Origin: Streptomyces pseudovenezuelae | GTDB taxonomy: Bacteria > Actinomycetota > Actinomycetes > Streptomycetales > Streptomycetaceae | Assembly: GCF_029892565.1 (NCBI RefSeq) | Contig: NZ_JARXVH010000016.1 | Location: 1-64,000 of the forward strand | Direction of reading: 5' to 3' | Length of the DNA stretch: 64,000 bases | Part shown: piece after piece, positions 8,562 through 16,254 of the stretch | Layout: the number at the start of each line of letters is the position of its first letter | How positions within the stretch are numbered: position 1 is the first letter of the stretch | Notes under the pieces: model-generated | Told to the model about the DNA's origin: nothing | What the model saw: the letters and a program-made list of their open reading frames with translations, nothing else | The model's database searches: none | Made by a program: the position numbers and the translations under genes

Positions 8562-8741
8562 TCACCGCCGGCTGCGGCCCCGCACCGACCACCCGCTTCC
8601 GATTCCGGCCACGTGCAGCGCGAGCACGGTGAGCCCCAGCAGCATCACGTTGGTCGAGGTGAAGGTGTCGTTGGTCGAGATGTCGGCTGCGTTGATCAGG
8701 AAAGCGATGAAGAACAGGACCGCAGAAATGATGGCCAGCAT
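8562..8741 (-). CDS. Small two-helix membrane protein
   Basis: A 59-residue protein with two hydrophobic segments (LAIISAVLFFIAFLINAA near residues 2-19 and VMLLGLTVLALHVAGIG near 32-48) and a basic C-terminus ending RGRSRR. The ATG at 8741 is chosen because GGAAGGGG lies just upstream, whereas the longer in-frame reading adds unrelated residues. I recognise it only as one of the small membrane proteins common in Streptomyces and assign no function. Confidence 0.65.
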   Translation of the reverse strand: MLAIISAVLFFIAFLINAADISTNDTFTSTNVMLLGLTVLALHVAGIGSGWSVRGRSRR

Positions 8742-8837
8742 GATGTCCGCCCCTTCCGTTGATTGAGGTCGTCGCCCCACGTGGACTCCGAGTACCCCCA
8801 ACTACCCCGAAAGCACGGGCATTTGCCTGCCGGTGTC

Positions 8838-9290
8838 TCAGCCGAAGGCCTTGACCGCCTGGTAGTAGGTCCAGGCCGTGCTGTTGCAGGCGGTCTTGGT
8901 CGCGCCGCTGTAGTTCACGCACACGCGCTTGAGGTCTTCGTACAAGGCGCTGTCGAGGCGGTTCTTGTTGGCGCTGAAGGCACCCGCGGCCTTGTAGTTG
9001 CGGTACCCGAAGTCGTGCCGGGCGCAGGACATGGCGAAGGGGAAGCCGAAGGGGTTGTCCGGCGAGGAGGAGCAGTAGTCCGTGGACCAGTCGAAGGCGT
9101 AGGCGGCCCAGGTGGTCCGGCCGGCGCGGGCGGTGGTCCACTGGGTGTAGCTCGACGCGCTGGTCTGGGTCCAGCTCGACAGGACCTGGGGCTTGTCGGC
9201 GGGGGCGGCTTCGGCGGCGGCCGCGGTGGCGACGACGGTGACGAGGGCCAGGGCGGAGGCGCCCAGTGCGGTGGCGAGTCTGCGGTGCAT
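8838..9290 (-). CDS. Secreted prokaryotic phospholipase A2
   Basis: A 150-residue exported enzyme that hydrolyses the sn-2 ester of phospholipids, using Ca2+. The signal peptide runs to about residue 29 (ALALVTVVATAAAAEAA). The mature protein carries the streptomycete PLA2 signature: FDWSTDYCSSSPD (calcium-site Asp and a Cys), then MSCARHDFGYRNYK with the catalytic His-Asp pair, and two further Cys (CVNYS, ACNST) that would complete two disulfides. Its size is normal for the family. The start at 9290 is supported by GGAGGTG seven bases upstream. Confidence 0.92.
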   Translation of the reverse strand: MHRRLATALGASALALVTVVATAAAAEAAPADKPQVLSSWTQTSASSYTQWTTARAGRTTWAAYAFDWSTDYCSSSPDNPFGFPFAMSCARHDFGYRNYKAAGAFSANKNRLDSALYEDLKRVCVNYSGATKTACNSTAWTYYQAVKAFG

Positions 9291-9307
9291 TCCACACCTC
9301 CATGAGA

Positions 9308-9332
9308 CTGCGGCCCGTCCGTCGGACCGCAG
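9308..9332 (-). terminator. Hairpin between the sugar operon and the phospholipase gene
   Basis: A 10-bp stem (9308-9317 with 9323-9332, one G-U pair) closes a 5-nt loop. It lies 65 bp after the last gene of the seven-gene sugar operon and just upstream of the phospholipase ribosome site. It may terminate the operon or form part of the phospholipase leader. Confidence 0.45.
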
Positions 9333-9396
9333 GTTCATGTCAAGATGATCGGCACCTCAAAGGCCCTTTCACACCTCAAGTCCCCTTAATTGGCTA

Positions 9397-9996
9397 TTAA
9401 CTCTGGGACATTGCAGTCAAACGGACGTCGACGGCCGTGAGCGCCAGGGCCAGCGGCCCGGGCGTGAGGAAGGCCAGCGGCACCAGCATCCAGGCGCTCG
9501 CGACAGCCGCCGCCACCGCGAGCAGCACCAGGGCGCTGCCTCCTGTGTCGCGCACGGCGTCCCGGGCGGCCTCGCGCAGGGCGGCCCGCCAGTCGGTGAG
9601 CGACTCGGGCCGGGCGCAGGCCCGCAGGCCCACGACCAGGGCGCCCGAGGCGATGGCCGAGGCCACCACCGCGAACACCGGCGCCCCGGGCAGTCCGGCC
9701 CCGGCGAGGGCCAGGTCCGCGACCACCACCAGGGCGCCGATCAGGAAGACGCCGCCCGCCGCCAGGTCGCCGGCCCGCAGGCGGCGCCGTAGCACCTCCA
9801 AGTACCGCCCCGCGGTGGCGGGTTGGCCCGTCGCCCCGCCGCGCAGGACCGCGCACGCGGTCGACAGCGCGGCCGGGGCGGTCACCAGGGGCAGGCACAG
9901 CACCGCCGTGAGCAGGCCGACGCTCAGCATGTCGGCGAACAGGGTCATCCGCGGGCCGAAGACCTCGCCGGGCTCTCGTGTGCGCATGCCGCTCAT
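9397..9996 (-). CDS. DUF624 / YesL-family membrane protein
   Basis: A 199-residue integral membrane protein with four or five hydrophobic segments (for example MLSVGLLTAVLCLPLVTAPA near 23-42 and GGVFLIGALVVVADLALAGAG near 80-100). The early placement of GLLTAVLCLPLVTAPAALSTACAVL fits the YesL/DUF624 family, which is nearly always encoded with carbohydrate ABC importers. The ATG at 9996 overlaps the stop of the upstream permease by 4 bp (ATGA), so it is the last gene of the 14820-9397 operon. The biochemical role of YesL proteins is not established; an accessory role in uptake is inferred from context. Confidence 0.8.
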   Translation of the reverse strand: MSGMRTREPGEVFGPRMTLFADMLSVGLLTAVLCLPLVTAPAALSTACAVLRGGATGQPATAGRYLEVLRRRLRAGDLAAGGVFLIGALVVVADLALAGAGLPGAPVFAVVASAIASGALVVGLRACARPESLTDWRAALREAARDAVRDTGGSALVLLAVAAAVASAWMLVPLAFLTPGPLALALTAVDVRLTAMSQS

Positions 9997-10859
9997 CCCT
10001 TGAGTCCCGAACTGGCCATGCCCTCCACCAGGAAGCGCTGGAAGGCGAGGAAGAACAGCACGATCGGCAGAAGCGCGATCACCGACATGGCGAACATGGG
10101 GCCGAACGCCGACTGGCTGGAGGAGTCCACGAACGAGCTCAGGGCGAGCGTGAGTGTGAACTTGTCCGGGTCGAAGAGGTAGATGAGCTGGGTGAAGAAG
10201 TCGTTCCACGTCCAGATGAAGGTGAAGATCGCCGTGGTGATCAGTGCCGGCCTGGTGAGCGGCAGGACGATCAGGAAGAAGCTGCGGAAGGGTCCGCAGC
10301 CGTCGATCCGGGCGGCCTCCTCCAGTTCGCGGGGCAGGCCGCGCATGAACTGGACGATGAGGAAGACGAAGAAGGCCTCGGTGGCGAGGAACTTGGGCAG
10401 GATCAGCGGCCAGTAGGTGTTCACCAGGCCGAGCTGGTTGAAGATGATGTACTGCGGGATCAGGATCGCGTGGTGCGGCAGCATGATCGTGACGATCATG
10501 AACGCGAACAGCGGGCCACGGAAGCGGAAGCGCAGCCGGGCGAAGGCGTAGGCGGCGAGCGAGCAACTGATCACGTTGCCGATGACCGCGCCGCCCGCGA
10601 TCAGCAGCGAGTTGGACAGCAGCCGCCAGATGGAGACGTCGTTCACGCCGTCCAGGGCGGTCTTGTAGTTGGACCACTCCAGGTGGCTGGGCAGCAGGTT
10701 GAGGCTGGTGATGACCTCGCTGGCGGGCTTGAGCGAGGTGGTGAGCAGCCAGACCAGCGGGTACAGCACCACCAGCAGGGCGACGAGACACCCCACGTGG
10801 AGCGCGATGCGCCCCCAGGCGACGGGCTTGCGGTCGGTGGCGGTGGAGATGGCGGTCAT
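9993..10859 (-). CDS. Carbohydrate ABC transporter permease, MalG/UgpE type
   Basis: A 288-residue inner-membrane subunit with six predicted helices. The cytoplasmic EAA loop is ELEEAARIDGCGPFRSFFLIVLPLTRPA near residues 195-220, the contact for the ATPase. GLVNTYWPLILP and the closing FQRFLVEGMASSGLKG are typical MalG-family landmarks. Both ends overlap the neighbours by 4 bp (ATGA at 10856-10859 and 9993-9996). No ATPase gene is present in the operon, so the importer probably uses the shared MsiK-type ATPase common in Streptomyces; that is inference from known systems. Confidence 0.92.
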   Translation of the reverse strand: MTAISTATDRKPVAWGRIALHVGCLVALLVVLYPLVWLLTTSLKPASEVITSLNLLPSHLEWSNYKTALDGVNDVSIWRLLSNSLLIAGGAVIGNVISCSLAAYAFARLRFRFRGPLFAFMIVTIMLPHHAILIPQYIIFNQLGLVNTYWPLILPKFLATEAFFVFLIVQFMRGLPRELEEAARIDGCGPFRSFFLIVLPLTRPALITTAIFTFIWTWNDFFTQLIYLFDPDKFTLTLALSSFVDSSSQSAFGPMFAMSVIALLPIVLFFLAFQRFLVEGMASSGLKG

Positions 10860-11800
10860 CGGTCCCCCTCGGACGCGTAGAAGACCCAGGAACGCGAGGA
10901 TCGGAACAGCACCGCCGTGACGGCACCGATCACGAGGAGCAGCACCCAGGCCATCGCGGAGGCATAGCCCATGTGGGAGGCGACGAAGCCGCGGTCGTAG
11001 AGGTAGAGGGTGTAGACGAGGGTCGAGTCGGCGGGGCCGCCCTTGCCTCCGCTGACCGCGAAGGCGGGGGTGAACACCTGGAAGGCCTGGATGGTCTGGA
11101 GCACCAGGTTGAAGAAGAGCACCGGGGAGAGCATCGGCACGGTGATGGACAGGAACTGCCGCCACTTGCCCGCCCCGTCAACGGCCGCCGCCTCGTACAG
11201 CTCGGCGGGGATCTGCTGGAGCCCGGCCAGGAAGATGACCATCGGTGCGCCGAACTGCCACACCGTCAGCAGGGCCACGGCCAGCAGCGACCAGCCGGGC
11301 TTGTTGATCCAGCCGCCGTTGCCGAGCGCGTTGTCCACCGGGCCGCCGTCGTTGAAGACCTGCCGCCAGACGAGGGCGATGGACATGGAGGCGCCCAGCA
11401 GCGAGGGGGCGTAGAACGCGGACCGGTAGAAGGCCTTGCCGCCCTTCATGGACTTCAGGGCAAGGGCTACGACGAGGGCGAGCGCGAGTTGCAGGGGCAC
11501 CGCGATGACGACGTACTCAAGCGTCGTCACGACCGAGCGCCAGTAGCGCGGGTCCTCGGTGAACATCTGCGTGTAGTTGCGCAGGCCGATCCAGTGGGGC
11601 GGATCGAAGAGGTTGTAGTCGGTGAAGGACAGGTACAGCGACACCGCCATCGGCACGACCGTGAGCAGGCACGCGCCGAGGACCCACGGGGACAGGAACA
11701 CCCAGGCGGCGCCCTCTCGTTCGCGCTTGGGCCGGTGTTTGGGCGTGGTCGCGGCGCGCCCCGGGCGAGCGGTGGGCGCGGGAATCTCGGTGGTGGTCAT
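10856..11800 (-). CDS. Carbohydrate ABC transporter permease, MalF/UgpA type
   Basis: A 314-residue permease. After a basic cytoplasmic N-terminus (about 30 residues) come six helices starting FLSPWVLGACLLTVVPMAVSLYLSF. The EAA loop is ELYEAAAVDGAGKWRQFLSITVPMLSP near 205-230. TDYNLFDPPHWIGLRNY is a typical MalF-type first periplasmic segment. Its ATG overlaps the stop of the binding-protein gene (ATGA at 11797-11800), and its stop overlaps the start of the second permease. It pairs with the MalG-like subunit to form the membrane channel. Confidence 0.92.
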   Translation of the reverse strand: MTTTEIPAPTARPGRAATTPKHRPKREREGAAWVFLSPWVLGACLLTVVPMAVSLYLSFTDYNLFDPPHWIGLRNYTQMFTEDPRYWRSVVTTLEYVVIAVPLQLALALVVALALKSMKGGKAFYRSAFYAPSLLGASMSIALVWRQVFNDGGPVDNALGNGGWINKPGWSLLAVALLTVWQFGAPMVIFLAGLQQIPAELYEAAAVDGAGKWRQFLSITVPMLSPVLFFNLVLQTIQAFQVFTPAFAVSGGKGGPADSTLVYTLYLYDRGFVASHMGYASAMAWVLLLVIGAVTAVLFRSSRSWVFYASEGDR

Positions 11801-13083
11801 GACCTCAGCTCCGCCTTGGCCTCGGTGATGTAGTTCTCGGCCGCCTTGCGGGGCGACAGGCGCTCGTACGACACCTGGTCGTAGTCGCGCTGGAACGTGG
11901 ACTGCAGGGCGTTGTCGCCGGAGGGCGGCGCCTGGGGCGGGTCCTTGAGGGTGCCGTCGACGGAGGCCTGGTACTCGGAGATCGTCTTGTCGAAGTCCTT
12001 GAGCCGGCCCTCGGTCTCCTTGCGGATGGTCTCGTTGACCGGGATGCCGCGGGTGGCGCCGAGGATCTTCGCCGCGTCCCTGTCGTTGATCATGAAGTCG
12101 ATGAGTTCGGCCGACTCCTTGGGGTGGCCGGTGTTGGCGGAGACGCCCATGAACATCGACGGCTTGAAGTACTGGCCGGGCGTGCCGTCCTCGCCGGACG
12201 GCATCGGCGCCAGCGCGATACCGGTAGGGATGAAGGAGACGTAACCGCTCGCCGGCGCGTCCCAGTTGTTGTCGGAGGTCGCCTTGCCGCGTGCGAGCGG
12301 GGTGTTCTCGACGAAGCCGGCGAGCTGGGTGGTCTGTTCGGCGGGCGAGACCGCGCCCTCCCGCCTCAACTGGTCGGTGAAGGTCCACCAGTTGGTGAGG
12401 TCGTCGGCGGTGAAGCCGAGTCCGTTGTCCTTCGTGTAGAGGGACTTGCCCTGGCCGCGCAGCCACACCTCGAAGCCGTCCTCGCTCCAGCCGGGGTCGG
12501 TCGCTCCGGGCTTGCCGGTCTTCTTCGCCAGCGCACGCATGTCGTCGGCCCAGTCGTCCCAGGTCCAGCCCTTCTGCGGGAGCGGTACGCCCGAGTCCTT
12601 CCAGGCCTTGGCGTCGTAGACGATGGTCTCGGTGCCGCGGCCCTGCGGGATCGCGTACTGCGTGCCGTCCACCTTGCCGGTCGCGAGCAGGCCCTGGTCG
12701 ATCTCGGAGGTGTGCAGTACGGCCTTCTGCTTCCCGAGGTCGAGCAGGACCCCGCCGTTGGCGTACTGGTTGATCTGGCGGTAGTCGAGCTGCATCACAT
12801 CGGGTGCGTCGCCGCCGGTGGCCTGCACGGCGAGTTTCTGCTTGTAGGCGTCGTAACCGGAGTACGACGTCTGCACCTGCACGTTCGGATGGCGTTTCTC
12901 GAACAGGGCGACGGCCTTGTCGGTCAGCGTCGCGCGGTCGGGGTTGCCCCACCAGGCGTAGCGCAGCACGACCTTGCCGCCACCGCCGACCGATTCCCCG
13001 GATCCCCCGCAAGCGGCCAGCATCGCGCAGAGCGCGAGTGCGGCGGCCGATGCGCAGAACCCCTTTGTCCTGTGTCCGGGCAT
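11797..13083 (-). CDS. Extracellular sugar-binding lipoprotein of an ABC importer
   Basis: A 428-residue family-1 solute-binding protein. The lipoprotein signal ends at the lipobox LAAC (Cys about residue 25), followed by a Gly/Ser-rich linker, so it is anchored to the outer face of the membrane. The mature start VVLRYAWWGNPDRATLTDKAVALFEKRHPNVQV is the classic beginning of carbohydrate-binding proteins. Trp-rich segments (WKDSG, WTWDDWADDMRAL, LTNWWTFTDQL) suit sugar stacking. The ligand cannot be predicted; the co-encoded oxidoreductase and DUF6807 protein suggest an unusual or modified sugar. It is cotranscribed with both permeases. Confidence 0.92.
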   Translation of the reverse strand: MPGHRTKGFCASAAALALCAMLAACGGSGESVGGGGKVVLRYAWWGNPDRATLTDKAVALFEKRHPNVQVQTSYSGYDAYKQKLAVQATGGDAPDVMQLDYRQINQYANGGVLLDLGKQKAVLHTSEIDQGLLATGKVDGTQYAIPQGRGTETIVYDAKAWKDSGVPLPQKGWTWDDWADDMRALAKKTGKPGATDPGWSEDGFEVWLRGQGKSLYTKDNGLGFTADDLTNWWTFTDQLRREGAVSPAEQTTQLAGFVENTPLARGKATSDNNWDAPASGYVSFIPTGIALAPMPSGEDGTPGQYFKPSMFMGVSANTGHPKESAELIDFMINDRDAAKILGATRGIPVNETIRKETEGRLKDFDKTISEYQASVDGTLKDPPQAPPSGDNALQSTFQRDYDQVSYERLSPRKAAENYITEAKAELRS

Positions 13084-13144
13084 ACCGAGGTCACCTCATT
13101 TCTCTCTCGGACCAACCTTCATGGCCCCCGTGCCCCCGGTCAGG

Positions 13145-13903
13145 TCATGTGCCCTGGTACGGCAGCGTCGTCCCCGGCAGGTTGTACTCGTCGCGTCGGC
13201 CGCACATGCCGAAGCCGCCGAGCCGGGTGGGCGCGGTCTCGTACGCGGTCGCCCGGTCGAGATACGCCGGCTCGCCGTCCGCGAGCGCGTCCAGCTGGGC
13301 GCCGGTGCGTTCGGCGGTGGCCAGCGCGCCGGCCCGCCACAGCTCGCGCCAGGCGGGCACCTTGGCCCGCACCAGCGCGGCTGCGGCGCGCTGGAACTCG
13401 ATGTAGGGGCGGTTGTCGCCGGCTTCGAGGGCCTCGCGCAGGGCGAGGTAGCCCTCGACGGCGAGGTCGCGGCGACGGCGGGCCGCCGCGGCCGTGTCCT
13501 CGCCGGTGCCCGGCGGGAGGGTGGCCGCGGCCGCGTAGCGCTCGGGGTCGGCGAGCACGTCGGGCGGGAAGGTGAAGACGGCGTCCCCGGCCTCCGGCAG
13601 TCCGCTGTTCTGCATCAGCACGGTGATCCGCAGATCGCCGCCCTGCACCATGCGGTGCACGGTGCCCGGTGTGAACCAGGCGACCGAGCCCGCCTCCAGG
13701 GGGATGTCCCGGTAGCCGTCGGGGCTGAGGGTCTGCACCGCGCCCCGGCCGCCGGTGACGACGTACGCCTCCGTGCAGACCAGGTGCAGATGCGGGCTGC
13801 CGCCGCACACGCCGTCGGCGGCCTCCCAGTCGTAGGCGCTCAGGTGGGACAGGCCGACGGCGCCGGGCAGCGGGTGCGGGAGGGTGGGCTTGGGCTCGTT
13901 CAC
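13145..13903 (-). CDS. Cupin-domain protein of the sugar operon
   Basis: A 252-residue protein with an N-terminal cupin. HLHLVCTEAYVVTGGRG near residues 38-55 and GSVAWFTPGTVHRMVQGG near 72-90 supply the His/Glu residues of the two cupin metal motifs. The C-terminal half is helical and has no family I recognise; it ends FGMCGRRDEYNLPGTTLPYQGT. The GTG at 13903 overlaps the preceding stop by 4 bp (GTGA at 13900-13903), the pattern seen throughout this operon, which decides the start over a second GTG one codon upstream. It could be a sugar isomerase or epimerase, or a sensor; sequence alone does not decide. Confidence 0.75.
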   Translation of the reverse strand: MNEPKPTLPHPLPGAVGLSHLSAYDWEAADGVCGGSPHLHLVCTEAYVVTGGRGAVQTLSPDGYRDIPLEAGSVAWFTPGTVHRMVQGGDLRITVLMQNSGLPEAGDAVFTFPPDVLADPERYAAAATLPPGTGEDTAAAARRRRDLAVEGYLALREALEAGDNRPYIEFQRAAAALVRAKVPAWRELWRAGALATAERTGAQLDALADGEPAYLDRATAYETAPTRLGGFGMCGRRDEYNLPGTTLPYQGT

Positions 13904-14823
13904 CACGACAGGCCCTTCAGGTAGGTGTCGACGCCGTCGTGGTCCCAGGCGCCGTCGGCGACGACCACGCGGTAGCGGTACGCGAAGGACTCGCCCGGCG
14001 GCAGCTCGAACTCCTCGAAGAACGCCCAGGAGAACGCGGCCGTCGGGAACGGCTCGGAGCGCACGAACCAGTGCGACTCGTGGATCGCGGAGCCGTCCAG
14101 GTTCTCGGGCGCGTGCGCGAAGACGATCGTGGAGTGGCCGTCGACGTCGTCGTGCTCGGTGGTGTAGGCGAGCCAGGGTCCCTGGCTGCCCATCAGTTTC
14201 TCGGCGCCGCCGTCGGAGTCCGGGCCGAAGGCGGTGCCGCCGGTGAAGTCGCGCGGGCCGCGCCACTGCAGGCCGGTGTAGCCGGCCAGTTCACGGCCCT
14301 CGGTGGTCGGGGAGCCGAAGACCAGGGGCTCGTCACGGACGTTGGTGAGCCGGATCGACCAGTCGAAGGCCCAGACGCCCGCCTCCTCGTCGACCGAGTG
14401 AACGACCAACTCCCGTACTTCACGCGCCCATTCCGCGCCGCCGTTCTCCACCCAGGTGAGCTCCTCGGTGAAGGCCAGCCGGTCGTCCTCGACCGCGAAC
14501 TCGGGGAAGCCGTCGTGCCGCATCGAGCCGACGCGCTCGGGCTGCGGGAGGTAACCCTCCCCGTGGACATAGCAGTTGCCGCCCCAGAAGTTCTGGCCGG
14601 AGAGGTGACTGGCCGTCATCTGGAAGCCCTTGTGCCAGCGGTGGTCCTTGGGCCGGTATCCGGTCACCGTGCGGCCGGAGAGGGTGCGCACCGGGTGGGC
14701 GTACGGCTTGCGGGCCTCGAAGGCCTCGGGGTCGGGTCGGTAGACGTAGCGGAGGATCTCCGTGCCGTTCGCGGCCGCGACGGCGATGTGGTCGCCGTGG
14801 ACGTGGCTGACGCGGATGCTCAT
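13900..14823 (-). CDS. DUF6807 / PmoA-like protein
   Basis: A 307-residue protein of the DUF6807 (PmoA-like) family. Recognisable stretches are RPYAHPVRTL-like YAHPVRTLSGRTVTGYRPKDHRWHKGF near residues 40-68, QNFWGGNCYV near 75, and GREFTGG-like RGPRDFTGGTAFG. The conserved HP, DHRWH and GGN residues recur in family members I know from soil bacteria. The function is undescribed; these proteins are repeatedly encoded beside Gfo/Idh/MocA oxidoreductases, which fits here. The ATG overlaps the upstream stop (ATGA at 14820-14823), and the stop overlaps the cupin GTG. It has no signal peptide, so it is cytoplasmic. Confidence 0.8.
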   Translation of the reverse strand: MSIRVSHVHGDHIAVAAANGTEILRYVYRPDPEAFEARKPYAHPVRTLSGRTVTGYRPKDHRWHKGFQMTASHLSGQNFWGGNCYVHGEGYLPQPERVGSMRHDGFPEFAVEDDRLAFTEELTWVENGGAEWAREVRELVVHSVDEEAGVWAFDWSIRLTNVRDEPLVFGSPTTEGRELAGYTGLQWRGPRDFTGGTAFGPDSDGGAEKLMGSQGPWLAYTTEHDDVDGHSTIVFAHAPENLDGSAIHESHWFVRSEPFPTAAFSWAFFEEFELPPGESFAYRYRVVVADGAWDHDGVDTYLKGLSW

Positions 14824-15935
14824 GCGCGCTCCTTGGGGGCCCAGTGGGGGTGGTCTCCGTGCATGGCCGGGTAGTAGGGGTCGCCCGGCGCGATCTCGCC
14901 CGCGTGCACGGGCTGTCCGGTGAACGCGGACTTGTAGAGGGCTGCGGCGAATTCGAGGGTGGCACGGGCGTCGGGGCCGCTGCCGGGCGGCCTGACACCG
15001 TTGTCGTACGCGTCGAGGAGGACGCCGAGCTGGGCGGTGTGCGAGCTGGGCGCGTCGGCGGCGGGGGTGCGCCAGGCGGCGGCGCGCTCGGAGGCCACGT
15101 GCGGGGCCGGGGTGTAGACCCAGTCCTCGTTGCGGTGTCCGTACAGGTGGGTGAGTTCGACGGTGGCGTCGGCGCAGTCGATGCGGATGCGGCTCACCTC
15201 GTCGGGTGACAGCACGCTGTTGACGACGGTGGCGAGGGCGCCGTTCTCGAAGCGCACGAGGGCGGTGGAGACGTCCTCGCTCTCCGTGTCGTGGACCAGC
15301 CGGGCCGCCATGGCCCGGATCTCCGTCCACGGGCCGAGCAGGTGCAGCAGCAGGTCGTACTGGTGGATGCCGTGGCCCATCGTCGGCCCGCCGCCCTCGC
15401 TGGCCCAGGTACCGCGCCAGGGCACGGTGTAGTAGGCCTCGTCGCGGTGCCAGGTGGTCTGGCAGTGCGCGACGCGCGGGGCGCCCAGTTCGCCGCTCGC
15501 GATCAGCTCGTGCGCGTGGACGGCGCCGGAGCCGTAGCGGTGCTGGAAGACCACGGAGGCGTATGCCCCCGACGCCTCCTCCGCCGCCGCGATCTCGTCG
15601 TATTCGGCGAGCGAGAGGGTCAGCGGCTTCTCGCACAGAACCCAGGCGCCCGTCTTGAGCGCGGCCACCGTCTGCTCCTTGTGCAGGGAGGGCGGGGTGC
15701 CGATGAGGACCAGGCCGGGGCGTACGGCGTCCAGCATCGCGCCCATCGAGGTGTACCCGGCGACCTCTGCGCCGGCGAGCTCCCGGAAGGCGTCGAGTCT
15801 GCCCTGGTCCACGTCGACGGCGGCGACCAGCTCCACTCGCTCGGCGTGGGCCCGGAGCGCGGGCAGGTGGCTGCCGCTGACGATGGAGCCGGTGCCGACC
15901 ACGGCGACTTTGCGGCGGACGGAGCGTGCGGACAT
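14820..15935 (-). CDS. Gfo/Idh/MocA-family oxidoreductase
   Basis: A 371-residue NAD(P)-dependent sugar or inositol-type dehydrogenase. The Rossmann motif is VAVVGTGSIVSGSHLPAL near residues 10-27. The cofactor/substrate segment is CEKPLTLSLAEYDEI near 95-110 (the EKP motif), and MGHGIHQYDLLLHLLG near 180 carries the catalytic-His region. It is the first gene of the seven-gene operon. The ATG at 15935 has a GAGGAG ribosome site, and a LacI-type palindrome lies 48 bp upstream. Its position before the importer suggests that it oxidises the imported sugar. The family also includes reductases and glycosidases, so the reaction remains open. Confidence 0.9.
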   Translation of the reverse strand: MSARSVRRKVAVVGTGSIVSGSHLPALRAHAERVELVAAVDVDQGRLDAFRELAGAEVAGYTSMGAMLDAVRPGLVLIGTPPSLHKEQTVAALKTGAWVLCEKPLTLSLAEYDEIAAAEEASGAYASVVFQHRYGSGAVHAHELIASGELGAPRVAHCQTTWHRDEAYYTVPWRGTWASEGGGPTMGHGIHQYDLLLHLLGPWTEIRAMAARLVHDTESEDVSTALVRFENGALATVVNSVLSPDEVSRIRIDCADATVELTHLYGHRNEDWVYTPAPHVASERAAAWRTPAADAPSSHTAQLGVLLDAYDNGVRPPGSGPDARATLEFAAALYKSAFTGQPVHAGEIAPGDPYYPAMHGDHPHWAPKERA

Positions 15936-15980
15936 GCGGTACTCCTCTGACGGCCCGCGGACAGGGACGACTGACGTGCA

Positions 15981-15992
15981 GAAAGCGCTTGC
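15981..15992 (-). promoter_or_regulatory. LacI-family operator-like palindrome of the sugar operon
   Basis: GAAAGCGCTTGC contains the perfect palindrome AAGCGCTT (15983-15990), the central pattern of many LacI/GalR-family operators. It is 46-57 bp upstream of the oxidoreductase start, where a repressor would block transcription. No LacI-type gene is encoded in the window, so the regulator must lie elsewhere. Confidence 0.55.
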
Positions 15993-16022
15993 GTCTGCGG
16001 GTGACCCTAGGACCCGACCTAA

Positions 16023-16032
16023 TGTCCGGACA
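16023..16032 (-). promoter_or_regulatory. Second palindrome upstream of the sugar operon
   Basis: TGTCCGGACA is a perfect 10-bp palindrome about 90 bp upstream of the oxidoreductase start. It could be a second operator or an activator site. No known regulator is assigned. Confidence 0.3.
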
Positions 16033-16149
16033 ACCCCCGTGCAGGCACATTGAAAAATCCGGAGACCTTTGCTCACTTTGACTCGAGCAACGATATTTCA
16101 CGTGTTCAGATCCACCGCACCAAAACCCGCGTCGGGTAAAGGAGTTGCA

Positions 16150-16183
16150 TGGTCTAGTCCAAAGAAGTGCTTGGTCTAGGCCA
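16150..16183 (+). promoter_or_regulatory. Two DasR-responsive elements upstream of the chitinase
   Basis: TGGTCTAGTCCA (16150-16161) and TGGTCTAGGCCA (16172-16183) are direct repeats 22 bp apart. Both match the core of the DasR box (TGGTCTAGACCA), the 12-bp direct repeat long known from Streptomyces chitinase promoters. DasR is a GntR-family repressor released by glucosamine-phosphate sugars, so the chitinase should respond to N-acetylglucosamine metabolism. This follows from established knowledge of the regulon. Confidence 0.85.
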
Positions 16184-16254
16184 CTCCGTTGACGTGGTCA
16201 TCTCACCCTCATCACCCTGGGACACCTCCCCCACTCCCCCACTGGAGGCACAGA

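Larger units (their letters stand above)
15936..16254. promoter_or_regulatory. Divergent control region between the sugar operon and the chitinase gene
   Basis: A 319-bp gene-free stretch holding the promoter of the minus-strand sugar operon on the left and the DasR-controlled chitinase promoter on the right. The specific boxes are listed separately. A TTGACG at 16189-16194 directly after the second DasR box is a candidate -35 element for the chitinase, but no convincing -10 is evident. No reading frame of gene character is present. Confidence 0.7.

Noticed and set aside
9397..13012. Very long minus-strand frames joining permease and DUF624 coding regions
   Set aside because: These read through neighbouring genes out of frame; true gene starts are fixed by the 4-bp overlaps.
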